Shown piece by piece: positions 19,304-28,365 of a stretch of DNA of 64,000 nt. Location of the stretch: NCBI GenBank assembly GCA_944325035.1, contig CALUYM010000001.1, forward strand, positions 496,001-560,000, written 5' to 3'. The translations under genes and the position numbers were made by a program. Each line of letters opens with the position of its first letter. The stretch's first letter is position 1. Source of the stretch: an uncultured Anaeroplasmataceae bacterium (lineage in GTDB: Bacteria; Bacillota_I; Bacilli_A; Acholeplasmatales; Anaeroplasmataceae). The notes beneath the pieces were generated by a model that made no database searches, was not told where the DNA came from, and was given only the letters and a program-made list of their open reading frames with translations.

Positions 19304-19802
19304 TTAAACCAACTTCCTTAATTCTAAGCAGTAAAGCTTGTGCAATTTTAGCTTCATCTAATAACTTTATTGCTTCATCTAATTTATAAAATCCTGCTGC
19401 TTTTACTTCTTTTGATAATCTAAATTGTGATTCTTTAACCATAGCTATAAATCCAGCCATCAAGTTATCATTACCTTTTTGAAAAAAACTAGTAACGTAT
19501 TCATACATTAAAATATCATATCCAATTTCTTCTTTTACTTCTTTTTTAATAGTCTCTTCAAATGTATGACCAAATTGAACAAAACCAGAAATAAGACGCA
19601 AATTATCTTTCCCATAGCTTTGTTTAATCAAACATACTTCTTTTTTTTCATTGAACACTGCAACTATAATACATGGATACATTAAATCAAAAATTGGTCG
19701 TTGGCACCTATTACAGTATGGGACTAATCCCTCATCACCAATCTCTTTTAGCCCAAGATATAAGCCACAATATGGGCAAAATTTAGCCTGCATATTCCTC
19801 AT
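19296..19802 (-). CDS. Nudix hydrolase with N-terminal zinc ribbon
   Basis: A 168-residue protein: a zinc ribbon (FCPYCG at about 8-13 and YCNRCQ at about 29-34) then a Nudix domain. The Nudix box is GFVQFGHTFEETIKKEVKEE: the EExGU end is intact, but the first conserved Glu (Gx5E) is His and the Arg of REU is Lys. Related zinc-ribbon Nudix proteins hydrolyse NADH or capped RNA; the NudC SQPWPFPxS motif is absent, so NADH pyrophosphatase is not supported. M4 (19793) is an alternative start. Overlaps queH by eight bases and the flavin reductase gene by twenty. Confidence 0.8.
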   Translation of the reverse strand: MRNMQAKFCPYCGLYLGLKEIGDEGLVPYCNRCQRPIFDLMYPCIIVAVFNEKKEVCLIKQSYGKDNLRLISGFVQFGHTFEETIKKEVKEEIGYDILMYEYVTSFFQKGNDNLMAGFIAMVKESQFRLSKEVKAAGFYKLDEAIKLLDEAKIAQALLLRIKEVGLND

Positions 19803-20304
19803 CTACTAGTAAACTAGTAACCTCTGCGATATATACTTTATGGTAATCCTTAATCATTTCATTATAATGACTTAAAAGACCTTTATCTATAAAACATTCA
19901 GGTTTTAAAAAATCACTATATATTTTTTTACATTTAAAGACATACTTTGCATCTTTAATATATGAAACAAAAGAATCATTATCATAAACTGGTACTAGCC
20001 CTGTAGCTTCATACTTGTTCGAATTAGCCCCGCTGAACTTACCCATATAGGCAAGTTCACTTTCATAACCATCTTTCATAAAACTTAATGTAAAACGTTC
20101 TGATTTTTCCATTAAATGAAAAGTATGTCGTGTTGGTCTGACAAAAACAACGATTACACTCTTATTCCAAATTGTTCCCATAAATCCCCAACTAATTGTC
20201 ATTGAATTTCTTTCCTCAATATCCCCTGCCGTCAATAAGGCCATTTTAGGAAATTCTTTAAATATATTTGTATTAAATTCTTTAATTTCTTTTCTAATCA
20301 TCAT
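19783..20304 (-). CDS. Flavin reductase-like FMN-binding protein
   Basis: A 173-residue split-barrel protein of the flavin reductase family. ERNSMTISWGFMGTIWNKSV (about 30-49) is the typical flavin-contacting stretch, followed by FVRPTRHTFHLMEKSERFTLSF. Members use FMN for NAD(P)H-dependent reduction; the physiological acceptor is unknown. GAGGTG precedes two adjacent ATG codons. First gene of a run of overlapping genes reaching to 15600, so it probably marks the operon start. Confidence 0.85.
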   Translation of the reverse strand: MMIRKEIKEFNTNIFKEFPKMALLTAGDIEERNSMTISWGFMGTIWNKSVIVVFVRPTRHTFHLMEKSERFTLSFMKDGYESELAYMGKFSGANSNKYEATGLVPVYDNDSFVSYIKDAKYVFKCKKIYSDFLKPECFIDKGLLSHYNEMIKDYHKVYIAEVTSLLVDEEYAG

Positions 20305-20460
20305 TACACCTCTTATTAATATTTATATCTAAATTTTAACATATTTTAATGATTTCTTAAAGTAAGAAGACATGTTATTTTAAATAAAAGAAAGAAAACT
20401 AGTCATATAATTATAATAAACTTTAAAGCAAACAATTAATAAAATTTATTTAACAAAATG

Positions 20461-20499
20461 AATATTATAAAAAATGTTCTAAACTTTCGTTTAAAACAT
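20461..20499 (-). terminator. Terminator of the CPBP protease gene
   Basis: An 11-bp stem (20474-20484 with 20489-20499, one G-U pair) with a GAAA tetraloop on the minus strand, followed by a T6 run. Confidence 0.8.
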
Positions 20500-20516
20500 C
20501 AACTATAAAACTTGAT

Positions 20517-21308
20517 TTAAATAAAAACCAAAATAAATGATACAATATTATTGATCATATGAGCAAACATTGTCGTATAAATATTTTTTTTGCTATAATA
20601 GTAAATTAAACCTAATAAAGCACCTGATATACTATAGCTAATAAATAATACGAACCAAATAGTTATACTTTGCTCACCAGATAACATATGAGGAAGAGCA
20701 AAAATTAAACTAGAAATTAAAATTTGAATAGCCGGTTTAAATCTATCGCATATTTTAAAAATTGCTTTTCTAAATACCATTTCTTCTACGAATGGAGCAA
20801 GGAAAACAACCGATATAAAAACAATTGGTGCCTGACCATTTTTAATCATCATCTCAATTATATTTTGATTTGAACTAGTAATTTGAGAACCATCTGATAG
20901 TTTTGATACGATAAAATTAGCCAATATTGAATTTAAAAACATTAAAATTACAGCAATTAATCCAGCTATTAACATTATCCAAAAACGTTTGTTATCCTTT
21001 TTTGTAGTAACAAAGTCTTCAATCAAATAATCTTTAGAATAAACTATAAACGCAATTGCAATCAATAAATATTGAAAAAAATTCATATATGCATTCATAA
21101 AATAATATGCTTTAATTTCTATATCACTTAGATTTGCAATTTCTTGTGTTGTCATTGAGGCTAGCGTGATAAATTGGTTAAATGGTAGATCATATATTGC
21201 TTTTCCAATTAAAGCGAATAAGACCATTCCAATTAACAAACCAATTAGCATCATTATAAAATACAGTGCTATAATTCCAAGCGGATGATTTTTAAATTTT
21301 AAATTCAT
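20517..21308 (-). CDS. CPBP (CAAX/Abi) family intramembrane metalloprotease
   Basis: A 263-residue protein with about seven hydrophobic segments. The CPBP motifs are in order: FVEEMVFRKAIF (EExxxR, about 183-194), FALPHMLSG (FxxxH) and HMINN near the C-terminus, forming the intramembrane metal site of Rce1-type proteases. In Firmicutes these are often linked to bacteriocin self-immunity or peptide processing, but no bacteriocin is adjacent. CGAGGTG precedes the ATG. It lies just downstream of the spoVA genes with a 55-base gap and its own terminator. Confidence 0.85.
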   Translation of the reverse strand: MNLKFKNHPLGIIALYFIMMLIGLLIGMVLFALIGKAIYDLPFNQFITLASMTTQEIANLSDIEIKAYYFMNAYMNFFQYLLIAIAFIVYSKDYLIEDFVTTKKDNKRFWIMLIAGLIAVILMFLNSILANFIVSKLSDGSQITSSNQNIIEMMIKNGQAPIVFISVVFLAPFVEEMVFRKAIFKICDRFKPAIQILISSLIFALPHMLSGEQSITIWFVLFISYSISGALLGLIYYYSKKNIYTTMFAHMINNIVSFILVFI

Positions 21309-21363
21309 TTTAACACCTCGTCTTTATTATATTAGCATAATTATAGACTAGATACTAGTAAAT

Positions 21364-21714
21364 TTATCCTTTGGGTCGAAAAATAAGTCCAATTAAAACC
21401 GAAAGAATTATTACCATAACAATTCCAGGAGATGTAGTTTTTAAAATATTACTTAAAATTCCTAAAAATCCACCCTCAAATCCACCTTCATAAGCAGCAT
21501 GTGCTAAACTATGACCAAAACTAGTGATTGGAAGTGTTGCACCACTATAACCTATACTAATTATTTTATCATAAATATCACCAAATTCTAAAAAAGCTCC
21601 TATAATTACAAATAAACATGTTAAAAACCCAGGAGTTAATTTAAATACTTCAATTAAAATTTGACCAATTGCACAAATAATTCCTCCTATTAAAAAAGCC
21701 ATAAGAAAATTCAT
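21364..21714 (-). CDS. spoVAE: Stage V sporulation protein AE
   Basis: A 116-residue membrane protein with four hydrophobic segments. GGIICAIGQILIE, PGFLTCLFVIIGAFLEFGDI and YSGATLPITSFGHSLAHA are hallmark SpoVAE (SpoVAEB type) stretches. With SpoVAC and SpoVAD it forms the channel that moves Ca-dipicolinate into and out of the forespore. It overlaps spoVAD by four bases (ATGA) and closes the operon. Confidence 0.95.
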   Translation of the reverse strand: MNFLMAFLIGGIICAIGQILIEVFKLTPGFLTCLFVIIGAFLEFGDIYDKIISIGYSGATLPITSFGHSLAHAAYEGGFEGGFLGILSNILKTTSPGIVMVIILSVLIGLIFRPKG

Positions 21715-22715
21715 AGTGTCCTCTCTAAAAGTATGACATGACTAATTGCAGGAATACTTTCTTTTTGTAATGTCATCATAGCATTCATCAAGGCCCCTGT
21801 AGCTGCAATTAAAACTCGATCCAATTTTTTATTTTTAAACTCATTCATTACATAAGTTGCCATAACACATCCACAACATGCACATCCTGAGCCTCCTGCA
21901 AATACATTTTGTTGTTTACGATCATAAATCATTAAACCACAATCATTGTAGTTTACTGAATAATTATATTTTTCATTTAAAATATTTCTTACAATTTGAC
22001 TGCCAAACTCAGATAAATCACCTGTTAAGATTAGATCATAGTCTTTGGGGGTAGTATTTGTTTTTTCGAAAAATTCAATCAAACTCTCACACGCAGCTGG
22101 CGCCATTGCACGTCCCATATCAAACATGTCAGTTGCACCTACATCAATGATTTTCCCAAATAAGCCTTTACTAATCTTTATTTCAGTTTTTTCATTTGAC
22201 AAAATGAAACCAGCACTACCTGTTACGGTTGATGTTGTAGTTAATGCTTTAGCTCCACCATATTCCGTTGGATTTCTAAATTGCCTTTCACTTGTCGCAT
22301 TATGTGAGCTTGTCATAGAAATAGCATATTTATCTTCTTGATGTTCTAAATACAATGCACCTAAAATCATACCTAAAACTGAAGTAGAACAGGCACCAAA
22401 TAAACCCACAAATGGAATTTCATATTCTCGCAGTGCATAATTTGATATAATCTCTTGATTAATTAAATCACCACCAAAAACTACTTCAATTTCTGTTTCA
22501 TTTTTTTTACTCTTTGCTAGTAATTTAGCAACTACTTCTCTTTGTAAATAAATTTCAGCCTGTTCAAATGTTTTTTGTCCCATATGCAAATCAGAATATA
22601 ACTCATCAAATAAATGATTCAAGGGTCCTTTAGCTTCCTTAGGGCCCCCCAAGGCTACACTTTCTTTAATATATACATTATTAAATATTAGAATATCTTT
22701 CATATAAGACTCCAT
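21711..22715 (-). CDS. spoVAD: Stage V sporulation protein AD
   Basis: A 334-residue soluble protein of thiolase-like fold, the dipicolinate-binding SpoVAD. Seen: YIKESVALGGPKEAKGPL near the N-terminus, GLFGACSTSVLGM near 105, TSSHNATSERQFRNPTEYGG near 135 and SGCACCGCVMATY near 277, all typical. It is a peripheral inner-membrane component of the SpoVA complex. The coding region overlaps spoVAC by 16 bases and spoVAE by four. Confidence 0.96.
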   Translation of the reverse strand: MESYMKDILIFNNVYIKESVALGGPKEAKGPLNHLFDELYSDLHMGQKTFEQAEIYLQREVVAKLLAKSKKNETEIEVVFGGDLINQEIISNYALREYEIPFVGLFGACSTSVLGMILGALYLEHQEDKYAISMTSSHNATSERQFRNPTEYGGAKALTTTSTVTGSAGFILSNEKTEIKISKGLFGKIIDVGATDMFDMGRAMAPAACESLIEFFEKTNTTPKDYDLILTGDLSEFGSQIVRNILNEKYNYSVNYNDCGLMIYDRKQQNVFAGGSGCACCGCVMATYVMNEFKNKKLDRVLIAATGALMNAMMTLQKESIPAISHVILLERTL

Positions 22716-23143
22716 AAATACTTAACAAATCCAACCGCAAAGCCAAAAAACACTCCTAATACTATGACTGCTCCAACTAGTTTAAATACATTCGCACTTA
22801 ATCCTAATAAAAAGCCTTCACTTTTATGTTCCATACTAGCACTTATTGCGCCATTAGCAAAACCACTAATTGGTACTAAAACTCCTGCCTTACACACTTG
22901 ACCAATTTTATCATATATTCCAAATGCACTTAAAATACCAGCAATTAGAATAATTGTAATTGTCATCAAGGTTTTACTTGTATTTTCGACAAAACCCATT
23001 TTTTGATAAAGTAAAACGAGAAGCTCTCCAAATAAGCAAAGAAGCCCTCCACTAAAAAAAGCTTTTAAGGTATTTAACCACATTTGTTTTTTATCAAGAC
23101 TTGTCTTAATCAATTTTTGATATTTCTTCTTTTCAATATACAT
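22700..23143 (-). CDS. spoVAC: Stage V sporulation protein AC
   Basis: A 147-residue membrane protein with about four hydrophobic segments. FFSGGLLCLFGELLVLLYQ and GVLVPISGFANGAISASMEHKSEGFL (given here in part) are the conserved SpoVAC regions. SpoVAC is the mechanosensitive element of the Ca-dipicolinate channel. It follows spoIIAB after only 37 bases; in Bacillus three genes (spoIIAC/sigF, spoVAA, spoVAB) lie between them. Confidence 0.95.
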   Translation of the reverse strand: MYIEKKKYQKLIKTSLDKKQMWLNTLKAFFSGGLLCLFGELLVLLYQKMGFVENTSKTLMTITIILIAGILSAFGIYDKIGQVCKAGVLVPISGFANGAISASMEHKSEGFLLGLSANVFKLVGAVIVLGVFFGFAVGFVKYLWSLI

Positions 23144-23180
23144 TTAATCACCATCTCTAGTATGGTGATTTATTTACTAT

Positions 23181-23597
23181 TTATTCCCATGCTTTAAAAA
23201 TGATTAATTTAGTTCCTAAATTTTGTTCAGAAATTACACTAAACTCACTTGAAAATAATTCTAAAATAGTAAATCCCAACCCACTTCGTTCATCTTCTCT
23301 TTTTGTTGTAAATAAAACTTCTTTTGCTTCGCTAATATTTGCTATGCCTTTGCCATAGTCTTCAATTTCTAAATATAATCCTGTTTCATCCATTTTTACA
23401 CGAATTGTAATATCTTTATCATACATATCATCGTAACCATGAATTATGGCATTAGTTATTCCCTCTGATACTAGTGTTTTAACCTCATTTATAAAACTAA
23501 TAGTTTGATTTTTAGTAACAATTAAACTACTTATCATATTACGCATATTTAAAATATTTTCTAATTCACTTTTTATTGTAATAATAATCTCTTTCAT
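23181..23597 (-). CDS. spoIIAB: Anti-sigma F factor SpoIIAB (serine kinase)
   Basis: A 138-residue GHKL-type ATPase. N-box: EGITNAIIHGYD (about 40-52); G1 box: EIEDYGKGI; G2 region: EDERSGLGFTILE. In Bacillus it binds and inhibits sigma-F before septation and phosphorylates SpoIIAA. I start at the ATG overlapping the spoIIAA stop by four bases (ATGA, 23597); the frame also offers a GTG five codons earlier. The usual third gene, sigF, does not follow. Confidence 0.95.
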   Translation of the reverse strand: MKEIIITIKSELENILNMRNMISSLIVTKNQTISFINEVKTLVSEGITNAIIHGYDDMYDKDITIRVKMDETGLYLEIEDYGKGIANISEAKEVLFTTKREDERSGLGFTILELFSSEFSVISEQNLGTKLIIFKAWE

Positions 23598-23941
23598 AAT
23601 CCTAAAAACCACCTTGCTGATGCTTCAGTTTCTCTTAACGTGCAAATTTTTAAAAGTCCTGACATCAAGATTATTCGTTCAATATGCTGATTAATTTCAC
23701 ATAGAATGATTTTTCCATCTCGTTCAATTATTTGATTATAACGTCCTATAATCATACCGATACCTGACGAATCAAGAAAAGTTAATTCTTGTAAATTAAA
23801 CACAATATTTTTAATATTATATTTTTTCAATAAATCTGATAGCTTACTTCTTACATCTTTCGAACTTGCTTCATCCAAATCTCCTTTAAATCTTGCAAAA
23901 ATAGTATCTTGTTTGATACACATATTAACTTCTAACGCCAC
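23594..23941 (-). CDS. spoIIAA: Anti-anti-sigma F factor SpoIIAA
   Basis: A 115-residue STAS-domain protein. FLDSSGIGMIIGRY (about 56-69) carries the phosphorylatable Ser of the DSSG motif, matching Bacillus SpoIIAA. Unphosphorylated, it releases sigma-F from SpoIIAB. The start is GTG at 23941, five bases after GAAGGGTG. Upstream lies a 300-base gap; I see TATAAT-like and GAAT-like stretches but no convincing complete sigma-H promoter. Confidence 0.94.
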   Translation of the reverse strand: MALEVNMCIKQDTIFARFKGDLDEASSKDVRSKLSDLLKKYNIKNIVFNLQELTFLDSSGIGMIIGRYNQIIERDGKIILCEINQHIERIILMSGLLKICTLRETEASARWFLGL

Positions 23942-24170
23942 ACTATCACCCTTCTTTAAAGCTATTATACATGTTCTATGTATGAAATATAGTCATTCGA
24001 CAAAGCATCTATTTTTTTTTATTTAAGAATTACTTTATTTATGTAATATACTCTTATTTGTAATCTAACTTTAGCGAAATATATCTATTCTAGGATGAAA
24101 GTAACTTAAGATTATTTTTATTATTTATAAATGATTATTAAATTAACCAATTTTAAATATTATCTTTTAT

Positions 24171-24200
24171 ATAAAAAAAATCTCCTAATCATTTAGGAGA
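24171..24200 (-). terminator. Terminator of the second ABC exporter operon
   Basis: TCTCCTAA (24181-24188) pairs with TTAGGAGA (24193-24200) around a 4-base loop, followed on the minus strand by T8. The remaining 23942-24170 sequence between here and spoIIAA holds no gene that I can see. Confidence 0.85.
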
Positions 24201-24241
24201 ATCTTTTAATATAAGTATGTTTTTTAAGCTGATAAATTATA

Positions 24242-25963
24242 TTAATTAGTTTGAAATTGTGAATTGTAAATTTCCTTATAAAATCCATCTTTTTCAATTA
24301 ATTCAAAATGAGTTCCCACTTCTAAAATCTTACCATCTTTTAAAACAACAATTTTATCGGCAGTCTTAATTGTTTGTAAACGATGGGCAATAATAAAAGC
24401 TGTTCTTCCCTCCATTAAATGATTAAAAGCTTTAGAAATTTTTAACTCTGTTCTAGTATCAATATTAGATGTTGCTTCATCCAATATTAGAATACTTGGT
24501 AGTCTTAACATAAGTCTGGCAATACATAGTAATTGTTTTTGGCCTTCGGATACTCCCTCATCAATACTGACTTTTGTTTGATATCCATTAGGTAGACGCA
24601 TAATAAAATCATGACAAAATGCATCTTTTGCGGCCTTTATAATTTCTTCTTCAGTTGCATCATCTTTCCCATAGGCAATATTTTCAAAAATAGTACCATT
24701 AAATAACCATGTATCTTGTAAAACCATTCCTACATTATCTCTAATAGTAGCTAGACTTAATTCATTAATATTTTTCCCATCTAAGAAAATATTACCTTCA
24801 TTTATGTCGTAAAATTTCATAATTAAATTTATAAGAGTAGTCTTACCACACCCCGTAGGACCTACAATAGCAACTTTCTCACCTTTTTTTACATGCAAAT
24901 TAAAGTTATCAATAATAACTTTTTTCTCATTATAACTAAAGCATACATTTTCAAAATCAACATCACCATAAAGTAATATCGATTCATTTGTTTGTGTATA
25001 GACTTCTTTTTCATCTAACCAATCAAAAATGCGACGTAAGGAAGCAATTGAATTTTGTAATTCAGCCCAAACGGCAGAAATACTATTAAATGGTTTTGTA
25101 TATTGATTTGCATAGCTTAAAAAAACACTTAATAAACCAATAGTAAGAATTTGAGAACCATTAATAATAGATAGCGAACCAAATGTAGCTACAACCATAT
25201 ATATAATTGCATTTACAAATCGTGTTGATGGATTTGATAAACTGGCATAAAACTGTGCATTGACACCATGGCGATATAATTCATCATCGATTAGCTCAAA
25301 TTTAGCTTGATTTTCATCCATTTGATTATAAGCTAATACTATTTTTTGATTTTCAAACATTTCATTTGTAAAACTTGTTAAATCACCTTTTACTTTTGAT
25401 GTATTTTTTATAGTTTTAAAACTTAATTTTGCAATAACCATCGCAACTATTAACGACAATGGAGTTAGCGCAAAGACAATTAAACCAATTTGATAATTCA
25501 AAATTAGCATAAAAACAAGTGTAAATACAATTGTTATTATACCTGTTAGAGCCTCTGTAAATGATTGTAACAATCCATCTTGAACTACATCAATATCGGT
25601 TATAATTCGTGATATAATATCCCCATGGGCATGATTATCTAGTGTTGCGATAGGAACGTTTAGTAGTTTATTAAAAGCGTCATTTCTTAAATCTTTTACA
25701 GTTAAATATGTGACTTTAGAAATTAAAATATTCATTACATATCCAAATAATGCTCCGAAAATTATAATAAATATTAATATTATTATATATTTTAAAATTA
25801 ATGACGTATTAATTGCTCCTTCAACAATTTCGTCAATTGCATATCCTACTATAATAGGACAAATCAGTGTAGCACTAACATATAAAATAGCAAGTAAAGC
25901 AGAAAGAAATAGATATAGACGATAGCAGCTTGCATATCTTAAAACACGTTTTAATACCTTCAT
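24242..25963 (-). CDS. Heterodimeric ABC exporter (second pair), consensus-Glu subunit
   Basis: A 573-residue half-transporter, six membrane segments then an ATPase. Walker A is VGPTGCGKTT, Walker B ILILDEATSNID keeps the catalytic Glu, and the signature is VSEGQKQL, not LSGGQ. Together with the partner upstream this reproduces the one-degenerate-site arrangement. The start is ATG 25963, two bases after the partner's stop and behind AAAGGAGG; the longer frame upstream lacks a ribosome site. Substrate unknown. Confidence 0.9.
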   Translation of the reverse strand: MKVLKRVLRYASCYRLYLFLSALLAILYVSATLICPIIVGYAIDEIVEGAINTSLILKYIIILIFIIIFGALFGYVMNILISKVTYLTVKDLRNDAFNKLLNVPIATLDNHAHGDIISRIITDIDVVQDGLLQSFTEALTGIITIVFTLVFMLILNYQIGLIVFALTPLSLIVAMVIAKLSFKTIKNTSKVKGDLTSFTNEMFENQKIVLAYNQMDENQAKFELIDDELYRHGVNAQFYASLSNPSTRFVNAIIYMVVATFGSLSIINGSQILTIGLLSVFLSYANQYTKPFNSISAVWAELQNSIASLRRIFDWLDEKEVYTQTNESILLYGDVDFENVCFSYNEKKVIIDNFNLHVKKGEKVAIVGPTGCGKTTLINLIMKFYDINEGNIFLDGKNINELSLATIRDNVGMVLQDTWLFNGTIFENIAYGKDDATEEEIIKAAKDAFCHDFIMRLPNGYQTKVSIDEGVSEGQKQLLCIARLMLRLPSILILDEATSNIDTRTELKISKAFNHLMEGRTAFIIAHRLQTIKTADKIVVLKDGKILEVGTHFELIEKDGFYKEIYNSQFQTN

Positions 25964-25965
25964 TA

Positions 25966-27684
25966 TTATTCCTCCTTTGCTTGTGATTGGCATATTTCTT
26001 GATATACATCGCAATTTTGAAGTAAATCATTATGTTTACCAAGTCCAACTAAATTACCATTATCTAAAACTAAAATCTTATCAGCATAACTAATTGAAGC
26101 TGCTCTTTGACTAATTATAATTGTTGTATATTTTTCTTTTTTTAATGCCATTCTTAAATTATAATCTGTTTTATAATCAAGTGCACTTGAAGAATCATCT
26201 AATATAAGAATTTCACTATTTTTCAATAAAGCTCTAGCGATACCAAGACGTTGACGCTGTCCACCGCTTAAATTTTGTCCTTTTTGTAGAACAATGCCAT
26301 CAAGATTTTTTTTAGCAAAATCTGCTTGTGATACATTTAAAGCATGATTAATTTCCTCTTCAGTGGCATTTTTATTTCCCCACAAAAGATTAGATTTAAT
26401 TGTTCCTCTAAATAAAGATGCGTGTTGGAAAACATATGCGACTTCATCATTATAAAAGTTTTTATCATAAACTTGAATATTTCTACCTTTATAAGATATA
26501 TTTCCTTGTGTTGGATCATAAAAATGGGCAATTAGATGAGCTAACGTAGTTTTCCCAGCTCCCGTTCCACCAATAATACCGACGGTCTCACCTTTCTTAA
26601 TAGTGAAATTTAAATTATTTAAGGCATTAGCAGCGTCTTTAGAATAACTAAATGAAACATTATTGAAACATATAATATTTTCTTCATCTAGACCATTTTT
26701 TTCATTACCTGTAATCAAACTAGATTTTAAAGAAAATAACTCATTGACACGTGATGCTGATGAAGCAGCTTTTGTGAAAGTTTGAACGAGACCTGTAATT
26801 GCTACAATTGCCACAAAAATTTGTGTTTGATAGTTAATTAATGCTTGAATATCACCTTGTGACAATGTATCATTACCAATTTTAAACCCACCTAAATATA
26901 TAAGAATTACGATGGCAATGTTTACTACGACAAAAGTCATTGGATTTAAATAAGAATTAATATGTCCTAAGATTAACTGAAACTTAGTTAATTCATTATT
27001 TTTATCTTTAAATTTATTTTTTTCATATTCTTCTTTCCTAAATGATCGAACTTGACGAGCTCCAATTAGATTATCTTTAGCAATACTGGTCACTTCATCA
27101 ACTTGTTTTTGGACCTTTTGATTATTTGGATAACTAAATTTAGTTACTAAATAAAATATTAAAGAAATTAGAATTGCACTAATTACAAATAAAATTCCTG
27201 CATTAATATTAATTACGAAAGACATTACTATTGAACCAATTATAATTAATGGTGAACGAATTACAAGTCGAATTAAAATGGCAACTGATTTTTCTAAGTT
27301 GTATATATCATTAGTTTCTCTATTTATTAGACTTGAAGCTGAAATTTGATCCAACTCTTTAAAAGATAAAGTATTGATATGACGATATAAGTCATTACGT
27401 AAATCAGTTCCAAAAGTTTGACTAACTCTAGACGCAATAAATTGACAAACTAATGTTGAAGATAGACCAATTGCTGCAAATAAAAATAAGATGATACCTT
27501 GATTTATAATATACTCTTTTTTTTCTGTATATGATAATAAGCTATTATTAACACCATTATCGATCATATTTTTAATTACAAATGGAACTAATAATTCAAA
27601 TATAGCTTCAATTATTTTAAAACAAGGACCTAAAATAACTAAATGTATATTTTTCTTTAAATACTTACGATATAATTTAAGCAA
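25966..27684 (-). CDS. Heterodimeric ABC exporter (second pair), degenerate Walker B subunit
   Basis: A 572-residue half-transporter. Walker A is IGGTGAGKTT, signature LSGGQRQRLG, and Walker B ILILDDSSSALD with Asp for the catalytic Glu. It starts at a TTG (27684), seven bases after AAGGAG, which may keep its synthesis low relative to the partner. Middle gene of a three-gene run: unknown protein, this subunit, partner. A perfect 15-bp hairpin sits just before its ribosome site. Confidence 0.9.
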   Translation of the reverse strand: MLKLYRKYLKKNIHLVILGPCFKIIEAIFELLVPFVIKNMIDNGVNNSLLSYTEKKEYIINQGIILFLFAAIGLSSTLVCQFIASRVSQTFGTDLRNDLYRHINTLSFKELDQISASSLINRETNDIYNLEKSVAILIRLVIRSPLIIIGSIVMSFVININAGILFVISAILISLIFYLVTKFSYPNNQKVQKQVDEVTSIAKDNLIGARQVRSFRKEEYEKNKFKDKNNELTKFQLILGHINSYLNPMTFVVVNIAIVILIYLGGFKIGNDTLSQGDIQALINYQTQIFVAIVAITGLVQTFTKAASSASRVNELFSLKSSLITGNEKNGLDEENIICFNNVSFSYSKDAANALNNLNFTIKKGETVGIIGGTGAGKTTLAHLIAHFYDPTQGNISYKGRNIQVYDKNFYNDEVAYVFQHASLFRGTIKSNLLWGNKNATEEEINHALNVSQADFAKKNLDGIVLQKGQNLSGGQRQRLGIARALLKNSEILILDDSSSALDYKTDYNLRMALKKEKYTTIIISQRAASISYADKILVLDNGNLVGLGKHNDLLQNCDVYQEICQSQAKEE

Positions 27685-27701
27685 ATTAACACTCCTTACA
27701 T

Positions 27702-27735
27702 ACTAAACAGGCAAAAATTATTTTGCCTGTTTAGT
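27702..27735. other. Perfect 15-bp hairpin across an operon junction
   Basis: ACTAAACAGGCAAAA (27702-27716) pairs with TTTTGCCTGTTTAGT (27721-27735) around a 4-base loop. On the minus strand it covers the stop codon of the 27718 gene and ends about 10 bases before the next ribosome site, with no U-tract, so it is probably an mRNA-stability or coupling element; on the plus strand it is followed by a T-rich tract. Confidence 0.55.
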
Positions 27736-28365
27736 TTTAAATTTATTTTTTTGTTTTTTGAAAGCCTCATCAATATCTAAAAAATAGATATCTTTTAGTT
27801 CGTCAATGGTATAGCTTTTCTCAGTCATTGCGCGCCAATACGTTCTAAGAACCTTTGAGTATACTCTAAACGTATCAGAATTGGGACTTTCTTCAATAAG
27901 ATAAGTATGTTTGTTATATGGTATATTTTTAAAAAAATATGAATAATGTTCTTTATCTAAATGATATCGTTGAAGACTCCTTTTTACACATTTAGCTTCT
28001 TTTTTTGAAATAAATATTTCCTTAAAAGAAACTGATGTCTCTTCACCTTTACACTCAATAACAACTTCATCTAAAAACTGAACATTATTAGTTAGACTTT
28101 TTAAATATACTTTTTTAATTTTAAAATGAGATAAATAATAAACTTTTTGACCTATTGCTCGTTTAGCTCGATTAATCCCATCATTACCAAATAATAACTG
28201 ACGTTCTAATGTTAAAAAAGTATCTGCATCATTTTTTAAATCTAATTGACATCGTTTAAGAATCTTTTCAATATGTCCTAACTTCTCCACTAGTTCTTCT
28301 TTTGAAGCCGTTTCTTCAAAAAAAGTCTTTGTCTTTGCATTATACTTTTCTTTAGTTAAAGCCAT
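27718..28365 (-). CDS. Hypothetical protein ahead of the ABC exporter
   Basis: A 215-residue, Lys-rich soluble protein that I do not recognise. No membrane segment, signal or nucleotide motif. A coiled-coil-like start (about 15-60, KEELVEKLGHIEKILKRCQL) is followed by a mixed region with RAKRAIGQKVYYLSHF and VVIECKGEETSVSFKEIF. A purine-rich site (AGAAGG) precedes the ATG. It is the promoter-proximal gene of the exporter operon, so a regulatory or accessory role is possible, but nothing in the sequence shows it. Confidence 0.6.
   Translation of the reverse strand: MALTKEKYNAKTKTFFEETASKEELVEKLGHIEKILKRCQLDLKNDADTFLTLERQLLFGNDGINRAKRAIGQKVYYLSHFKIKKVYLKSLTNNVQFLDEVVIECKGEETSVSFKEIFISKKEAKCVKRSLQRYHLDKEHYSYFFKNIPYNKHTYLIEESPNSDTFRVYSKVLRTYWRAMTEKSYTIDELKDIYFLDIDEAFKKQKNKFKTKQAK

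Noticed and set aside
23942..24170. Sigma-H promoter upstream of spoIIAA
   Set aside because: A GAAT-like -10 is present, but no AGGA -35 at the right distance, so I did not list it.
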